DNA from: an uncultured Collinsella sp.
Lineage (GTDB): Bacteria > Actinomycetota > Coriobacteriia > Coriobacteriales > Coriobacteriaceae
Direction: 5' to 3'
Length of the DNA: 8,896 nucleotides
NCBI GenBank assembly: GCA_900550205.1
Contig: URRJ01000079.1
Span: 1 to 8,896, forward strand
Within the stretch, counting starts at the first letter, position 1. The number at the start of each line of letters is the position of its first letter. Both the position numbers and the translations under genes were made by a program. Under the pieces are notes generated by a model. That model searched no databases, was not told the origin of the DNA, and saw nothing but the letters and a program-made list of their open reading frames with translations. Of the stretch, positions 4,995-8,896 are shown piece after piece.

Positions 4995-6257
4995 GTGCAA
5001 AACACGAAGCAAAAGGCGAGCACCAAGCAAAAGCTGACCATTGCGGCCATCTTTGGCGCCATGGGCCCCGGTCTGTTGGCGGCGCTTTCGGGTAATGACG
5101 CCGGCGGCATCGCCACGTATTCCAGCGCCGGCGCCAGCTATGGCTACAAGATGCTCTGGATGCTTCCCGTCATGACCGTGCTGCTCATCGTGACGCAGGA
5201 GACTGCGGCGCGTTGCGGCTGCGTCACAGGCAAGGGCCTGGCGTCGCTCATTCGCGAGCGCTTTGGCGTGCGCAGGAGCGTGCTGGCCATGGCGGCGCTG
5301 CTGATCGCCAATACAGCCGTGACCATTTCGGAGTTTGCGGGTATCGCGAGCGGCCTGGCCCTGTTTGGGGTGCCGGCGAGTATTTCGGTGCCATTGGTGG
5401 CCCTGCTGGTTTGGATGCTTACCATGTCGGGCAGTTTCCAGCGCATCGAGAAGATTTTGCTGCTGGTGAGCTGCGTGTTCGTGACCTATATCGTTGCTGC
5501 CTTTATGGCCGGCCCCAACTGGGGCGAGGTTGCGGTCGACTTGGTCGTACCCAATATTCAAAACGACCCCAGCTACGTGTCGCTGGTAGTTGCCACGATC
5601 GGCACCACCATTGCGCCGTGGATGATCTTTTTGGCGCAGAACAACGTGGTCGATAAGAATGCGGGCGAGGACGATATCGTGTTGCAGCGCATCGATACCG
5701 TGAGCGGTTCAATTGCCGCCGACATCATCGCCGGCTTTATCATCATCACGACCGGTACAGTACTGTTTCCGGCGGGCGTCCAGATTAGCGACGCTGCCGA
5801 TGCGGCCCGCGCGCTGGAGCCCATCGCCGGTCAGTGGTCCACGGTGCTGTTCGCCTCGGGTCTGGTCGCGGCGAGCTTTTTGGCCGCTTGCGTGCTGCCG
5901 GGCGTTACGTCGAGCGCTATCTGCGAGGCATTTGGCTGGGAGCGCGGCGCCGACCGCAGCTGGGACGAGGCTCCGGTCTATCGCGGCATCATTACGGCCA
6001 TCATTGGCATCTCTGCCGTGCTGGTGCTTATGCCCGGCGTCGACCTGTTCCAGATTATGATGACCTCGCAGGTCATTAACGGTGTGCTGCTGCCCGTAGT
6101 CTTGGTATTCCAGGTGGTTATCGCGGCGGATCGCCACATTATGGGCGTCAACCGCAACGGCCGCGTATGGAACGTGCTCACGTGGGCGACTATCGGCGTG
6201 ATTACGGTGCTGACGGTTGTCATGTTTGTCCTACAGGCGATGGGCTACAGCGCGTAG
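4995..6257 (+). CDS. NRAMP-family divalent cation transporter, NRMT (Mg2+) type
   Basis: The 420-residue integral membrane protein has about eleven helices from residue 15 to the end. TM1 reads GPGLLAALSGNDAGGIATYS, aligning with NRAMP TM1, but the metal-binding DPGN is D35-A-G-G38. TM6 reads TIGTTIAPWMIFLAQNN, where canonical MPH is A207-P-W209. Loss of the soft-metal Met and the DPGN Asn is the mark of NRAMP-related Mg2+ transporters (NRMT), known from Clostridium acetobutylicum and, structurally, Eggerthella lenta. Mg2+ (possibly with Mn2+) is therefore the likely substrate, rather than Fe2+. The start is GTG 4995, 4 bases after AGGTGG (4985-4990), which overlaps the upstream stop. Extending the frame to ATG 4932 would add 21 Arg-rich residues inside the upstream gene and is not supported. 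A terminator follows 18 bases after the stop. Confidence 0.87.
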   Translation: MQNTKQKASTKQKLTIAAIFGAMGPGLLAALSGNDAGGIATYSSAGASYGYKMLWMLPVMTVLLIVTQETAARCGCVTGKGLASLIRERFGVRRSVLAMAALLIANTAVTISEFAGIASGLALFGVPASISVPLVALLVWMLTMSGSFQRIEKILLLVSCVFVTYIVAAFMAGPNWGEVAVDLVVPNIQNDPSYVSLVVATIGTTIAPWMIFLAQNNVVDKNAGEDDIVLQRIDTVSGSIAADIIAGFIIITTGTVLFPAGVQISDAADAARALEPIAGQWSTVLFASGLVAASFLAACVLPGVTSSAICEAFGWERGADRSWDEAPVYRGIITAIIGISAVLVLMPGVDLFQIMMTSQVINGVLLPVVLVFQVVIAADRHIMGVNRNGRVWNVLTWATIGVITVLTVVMFVLQAMGYSA

Positions 6258-6275
6258 CGCCCGCTTTTGCTTCCG

Positions 6276-6310
6276 AACAGGCCGCAGCGATGGGCTGCGG
6301 CCTGTTTTTT
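6276..6310 (+). terminator. Strong intrinsic terminator of the cation operon
   Basis: AACAGGCCGCAGC (6276-6288) and GCTGCGGCCTGTT (6294-6306) form a perfect 13-pair stem with the loop GATGG. The stem runs into six T residues (6305-6310). It begins 18 bases after the transporter stop codon. Confidence 0.95.
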
Positions 6311-6340
6311 GCCTGCTATAGGGTGTTAGTTATATGGCAG

Positions 6341-6568
6341 TGGGCAAAAAATGCCAAATATGAGTACTGCTGCTAAGCGAATAGCATTTACATTCAAAAA
6401 GATAATGAACATAACATATAATATGTTCATTAAAATTGGCTTCAATACGCCATAAACCAGTCAGATTGGCTGCTTTCGGGGGTTGTAGGGGTCGCTCAGA
6501 CGTCATTTTGGGTAGTTTTGCCTGCTACTAAAATGGTAACAGTACTCATATTTGCCCTTTTTCGCCCA
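6341..6568. repeat. Inverted-repeat-bounded element (MITE-like candidate)
   Basis: The 29-base arm 6341-6369 (starting TGGGCAAAAAATGCC, ending ATGAGTACTG) and the reverse complement of 6540-6568 agree at 26 of 29 positions, differing at positions 6, 12 and 14. Identity is perfect over the inner 14 bases AAATATGAGTACTG. The enclosed 170 bases contain no gene but hold the AT-rich palindrome at 6403-6432. A 12-base direct repeat TTTTGCCTGCTA occurs at 6307-6318 and 6516-6527. Such a gene-free unit with terminal inverted repeats resembles a MITE or a Collinsella-type dispersed repeat. No clean target-site duplication is seen at the outer ends. Confidence 0.5.
6403..6432. promoter_or_regulatory. 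AT-rich perfect palindrome containing TATAAT
   Basis: TAATGAACATA (6403-6413) and TATGTTCATTA (6422-6432) are perfect 11-base inverted arms around an 8-base spacer. TATAAT (6417-6422) lies inside, with TTCAAA (6393-6398) 18 bases upstream as a weak -35. This is the layout of an operator over a promoter on the + strand, yet no gene follows it. It may instead be the core of the surrounding repeat element. Confidence 0.4.
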
Positions 6569-6697
6569 CGACCTCTTGGAGCCGGCTCGAAAAGAGCGAT
6601 TTTGGGTTGTTTGCTGCGGGCGTGGGCTTGGAAACAACGCCCGGGGTGGCGAGGCGCCCAGAATTCGGTCGCAAGGAGGGCGTTCCGTTGCTGTGAC

Positions 6698-6745
6698 AGG
6701 AGTGTCCCTGGGTGCCGGCACATAAGGAACGTCCCTAACTGCCGG
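6698..6745. repeat. Imperfect tandem repeat with GTCCCT core
   Basis: Two 21-base units, 6698-6718 and 6725-6745, start 27 bases apart and agree at 16 of 21 positions. They share AGGA at the start, GTCCCT in the middle and TGCCGG at the end. The second unit carries GAACGTCCC (6727-6735), also found at 2830-2838. It is probably a member of a short dispersed repeat family; the second unit overlaps the left arm of the hairpin at 6742. Confidence 0.5.
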
Positions 6746-6779
6746 AGGGGGTGTCTGCCGTAGCAGGTATCCCCTCCGG
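6742..6779 (-). terminator. Hairpin downstream of the acyltransferase gene
   Basis: CCGGAGGGG (6742-6750) and CCCCTCCGG (6771-6779) are perfect 9-base arms; inside, CTGC and GCAG (6755-6758, 6762-6765) extend the stem past mismatches. It lies 23 bases beyond the TAA of the - strand gene. Read on the - strand it is followed by CAGTTAGGG, not a true uracil run, so termination may be inefficient or factor-assisted. Confidence 0.6.
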
Positions 6780-6802
6780 ATGTGGGAAGCTTGCGCTGCA
6801 GG

Positions 6803-8896
6803 TTACTTGTCGCCGCCGAGCTTGTGCGGCTTGTAGGCGAGAGCGTTGACGAGCGCGTCGCCGGCGGACTTGACGGCTGCCGGTTGCGGATCGTTAACGT
6901 GGTCCTCGGGGTGCACGGGCAAGTCTTTCTTGACTGCATCGTGGATGAGATTGAGGTACTCGGTCACGCCGGTAGTCGACAGGTGCGTGCCGTCGCCGTC
7001 GAACAGGTCGTTGCGATTGGCGCTGTATCCGTACCAGTCGATAACGCGCACGTTCTTGTAGCGCGTGGCGGCATTTGCGATAGCCTGGTTGGTGGAACCC
7101 ACCCACGGCTGCGGACTGCGTGTGTTCACAAACGCGACGATACGCTTGTCGCCGGCATCGGCCATGATGGCATCGATCTGGTCATCAGTTACCAGACCAT
7201 TGGTGCCCAGTGCAAAGACCACGACCTTGCCGGCAAGGTTCTGTTGGAGATAGCCCTCAAATGTTGCGCGGCCTGCATCGAACTGGCGGCCTTTTTCGGC
7301 ATCGATGTGACTGTGGGGGAACACGCCGTCAAAGGAATCGACGGCGCGCAGCGACACGGAGTCGCCGATCATCAGCAGGTCGTAGGATCCGTCGGGGAAG
7401 CCGTCGTTGTCCTTGTCGGTGTCGTCGGCTGCCTGCTGGTCTTTGGGTGCGGTATTCTTGGCTTCTTTGTTGAGGATTTCGGCACCTTCACCACTCAACG
7501 CGGAGGTTTCCGGCACAAAGATGAGACCTCCTAGGGCAATGATCAGCACGACGCCGCAAGTGGCACACACGGGAATATGCGCGCGCACCCAGCTTGCGGG
7601 CGTGGTGGTTCCGTCGCGGAATTCGGAAACGGTGCGCCCAAAAGCGCCCTTCCTAAACGGAGTCTCGATAAAGCGATAACAGCACTCTGCCACGGCGACC
7701 ACCACAAGTATCTGCAAGATGTACTGCCACCAGGGCGTATCGTTGATGTTGGCGACCGGGTTCATAAGCAGCAGCAGCGGATAGTGCCACAGATAGATGC
7801 TGTACGAGCGCTTGCCGACCCACACGAGCGGCTCGGCGGCAAGGGCGCGCGCGACCAGGCCCTGGGGCTGTACGCAGGCGGCGATGACCATGAGCGTGAG
7901 GATGGAGCACAGCAGCGTGCCTCCGCGATATTGGAAAGCGGTGTAGCCGTTGGTGAGCGCGACCATGGCCGCAAGGCCGACCAGGCCCACAACGCCCAGC
8001 ACGTCGATGGACGCAGGTGAGGACCAAAAGCGTGCGAGCGCGCTCGGCTGAGCTGGGGCGGTCTCGGCTGCGGAATCGGTCTTCTCGCCATGCCCATCCT
8101 TGGCGTTCTTGTCGAGCTTACCGCGCTTGGCAGCGCTCGCTAGGCGGTCGAGTCCCAGGCGATGGGCAAGGCGAACCGGCGCTAGGTCGCGATCGGGGAT
8201 AAATGCCATCCATGCACCCAACAGCAGCGAGAACACGCGGGTATCCGTGCCGTAGTACACACGGCTGGGGTCGGCGGTAGGGTTGTAGAGCACCATCATG
8301 GCAAGGGCGGATACCGCTGCGAGCCCCAGGACCACACGGCGCGTGTTGGGTTTGCTCACATGCATGGACACCATGGCAAACAGCAGCGGTGGCCAAATCA
8401 AATAGAACTGCTCTTCGATGGCGAGCGACCAGAAGTGCGTGAGCGGCGAGGGGTCGCCCAGAGCATTAAAGTACGAAACATCCTGCGCAATCTGCCACCA
8501 GTTGTTAAAGAACAGCAGCGACGGCAGGATATCGGGGCGCATCTTGGTGAGCATCACGTGGTTAAAGATGGTGCACAACGCGCAAGTCACCACCACAACG
8601 GTTACCACGGCGGGGAATAGGCGGCGAATGCGGCGGATCCAGAAGCTCTTGAGGTCGATGTGGCCGGTCTTGGCTACTTCGTTGAGCAGCAGGCGCGTGA
8701 TCAGATAGCCCGAAAGCACAAAGAAAATCGTGACGCCGAGCAAGCCGCCCTGCGCCCAGGTGAGGTTGAGGTGGTAGAGCACCACCGCGACAACGGCGAG
8801 TGTGCGTAGGCCATCGAGGGCGGGGATATAACGGGACTTGGGGCGAGCGGGCGTCTGATGGTCGGCAGCCGGTGAGCAGACACCGTCGTTGGCGCT
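6803..8896 (-). CDS. OatA-like membrane O-acyltransferase with C-terminal SGNH domain (5'-truncated by window edge)
   Basis: 697 residues are visible; the frame stays open to 8896, so the start is outside. The GTG at 8785 is not the start, because upstream codons encode the conserved RYIPALDGLRTLAVVAVV. The acyltransferase-3 barrel spans about residues 22-465, with the R-x10-H motif (R31, H42) and HFWSLAIEEQFYLIWP (154-169). A charged cytoplasmic insert lies at about 240-295. A linker (about 466-505) includes DTDKDNDGFPDG, a calcium-loop-like sequence. The SGNH domain has GDSVSLR (511-517), GTNG (564-567) and DGTHL (635-639), so Ser, Asn, Asp and His are all present. OatA-type enzymes carry acyl groups across the membrane and O-acetylate peptidoglycan or other wall glycans. 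The stop is TAA at 6805-6803. The gene converges on the cation operon. Target glycan unknown; family secure. Confidence 0.92.
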   Translation of the reverse strand, partial: SANDGVCSPAADHQTPARPKSRYIPALDGLRTLAVVAVVLYHLNLTWAQGGLLGVTIFFVLSGYLITRLLLNEVAKTGHIDLKSFWIRRIRRLFPAVVTVVVVTCALCTIFNHVMLTKMRPDILPSLLFFNNWWQIAQDVSYFNALGDPSPLTHFWSLAIEEQFYLIWPPLLFAMVSMHVSKPNTRRVVLGLAAVSALAMMVLYNPTADPSRVYYGTDTRVFSLLLGAWMAFIPDRDLAPVRLAHRLGLDRLASAAKRGKLDKNAKDGHGEKTDSAAETAPAQPSALARFWSSPASIDVLGVVGLVGLAAMVALTNGYTAFQYRGGTLLCSILTLMVIAACVQPQGLVARALAAEPLVWVGKRSYSIYLWHYPLLLLMNPVANINDTPWWQYILQILVVVAVAECCYRFIETPFRKGAFGRTVSEFRDGTTTPASWVRAHIPVCATCGVVLIIALGGLIFVPETSALSGEGAEILNKEAKNTAPKDQQAADDTDKDNDGFPDGSYDLLMIGDSVSLRAVDSFDGVFPHSHIDAEKGRQFDAGRATFEGYLQQNLAGKVVVFALGTNGLVTDDQIDAIMADAGDKRIVAFVNTRSPQPWVGSTNQAIANAATRYKNVRVIDWYGYSANRNDLFDGDGTHLSTTGVTEYLNLIHDAVKKDLPVHPEDHVNDPQPAAVKSAGDALVNALAYKPHKLGGDK

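Larger units (their letters stand above)
6311..6802. other. 492-bp convergent intergenic region without a credible gene
   Basis: This stretch separates the + strand cation operon from the - strand acyltransferase gene. Open frames here (for example 6518-6763 + and 6496-6721 -) lack ribosome binding sites and recognisable domains. The part 6341-6568 is markedly more AT-rich than the flanks and carries inverted repeats. Positions 6564-6627 contain another widely spaced inverted pair, GCCCACG (6564-6570) and CGTGGGC (6621-6627). The right end holds a tandem repeat and a hairpin, listed separately. The whole looks like accumulated non-coding repeat sequence. Confidence 0.7.

Noticed and set aside
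6496..6939. 147-codon open frame on the - strand in the convergent intergenic region
   Set aside because: It runs through the terminator hairpin and repeat arms and into the acyltransferase gene in another frame; no ribosome binding site or domain.
6782..7534. 250-codon open frame on the + strand
   Set aside because: Antisense to the SGNH domain of the acyltransferase, whose catalytic motifs are intact; a shadow frame.
8783..8785. GTG 8785 as the start of the acyltransferase
   Set aside because: Codons upstream continue in frame and encode the conserved ALDGLRTLAVVAVV of acyltransferase-3, including the Arg of R-x10-H, so the frame continues past the window edge.
1..8896. tRNA, rRNA, CRISPR array, prophage or insertion-sequence transposase
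   Set aside because: No cloverleaf, regularly spaced repeats, or phage/transposase motifs were seen on either strand.

Overview
The window looks like chromosomal DNA from a high-GC member of the Coriobacteriia, most likely Collinsella or a close relative. This rests on the strong G/C third-position bias, the use of TTG and GTG starts, the gene types (a YtxH/PRC-barrel pair, and an NRAMP-related transporter of the kind known from Eggerthella), and repeat-like intergenic motifs. The assignment is an inference; there is no rRNA or other marker gene here.

Layout. Positions 1-61 hold the last 19 codons of a + strand gene. A -10 box at 141-146 precedes a coupled pair: a YtxH-type membrane/coiled-coil protein (198-587) and a double PRC-barrel protein (587-1342) that share the sequence TAATG. 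A GC-rich hairpin at 1364-1393 separates them from a membrane-anchored NodB/polysaccharide-deacetylase-fold protein (1415-2821). All the metal-binding histidines of that fold are replaced, so it is probably a pseudo-deacetylase or an altered enzyme. A REP-like palindrome starts on its stop codon.

Positions 2822-3141 form a gene-free leader region with an extended -10 promoter (TGCTATAGT, 2922-2930), followed by about 200 nt that can fold into competing structures. One of these would pair the ribosome binding site of the next gene. The leader serves a two-gene divalent-cation operon. The first gene is a PRC-barrel/MgtE_N/CBS protein with an unusual five-helix membrane domain (3142-4986). The second is an NRAMP-related transporter (4995-6257) whose TM1 and TM6 motifs are DAGG and APW instead of DPGN and MPH, as expected for the Mg2+-transporting NRMT branch. 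A strong intrinsic terminator ends the operon at 6276-6310.

Positions 6311-6802 hold no credible gene but are rich in structure: a 29-bp imperfect inverted-repeat pair about 230 bp from end to end, an AT-rich 11-bp palindrome containing TATAAT, a tandem GTCCCT repeat, and a terminator hairpin for the convergent gene. That gene (6803-8896, - strand, running off the right edge) is an OatA-like integral-membrane O-acyltransferase with a C-terminal SGNH domain.

Functionally the window joins cell-envelope genes (NodB-fold protein, OatA-like acyltransferase, YtxH/PRC proteins) to a probable Mg2+ uptake operon. The leader RNA of that operon is the most interesting unexplained element. All structures and alignments were worked out by eye; no folding or database search was run.
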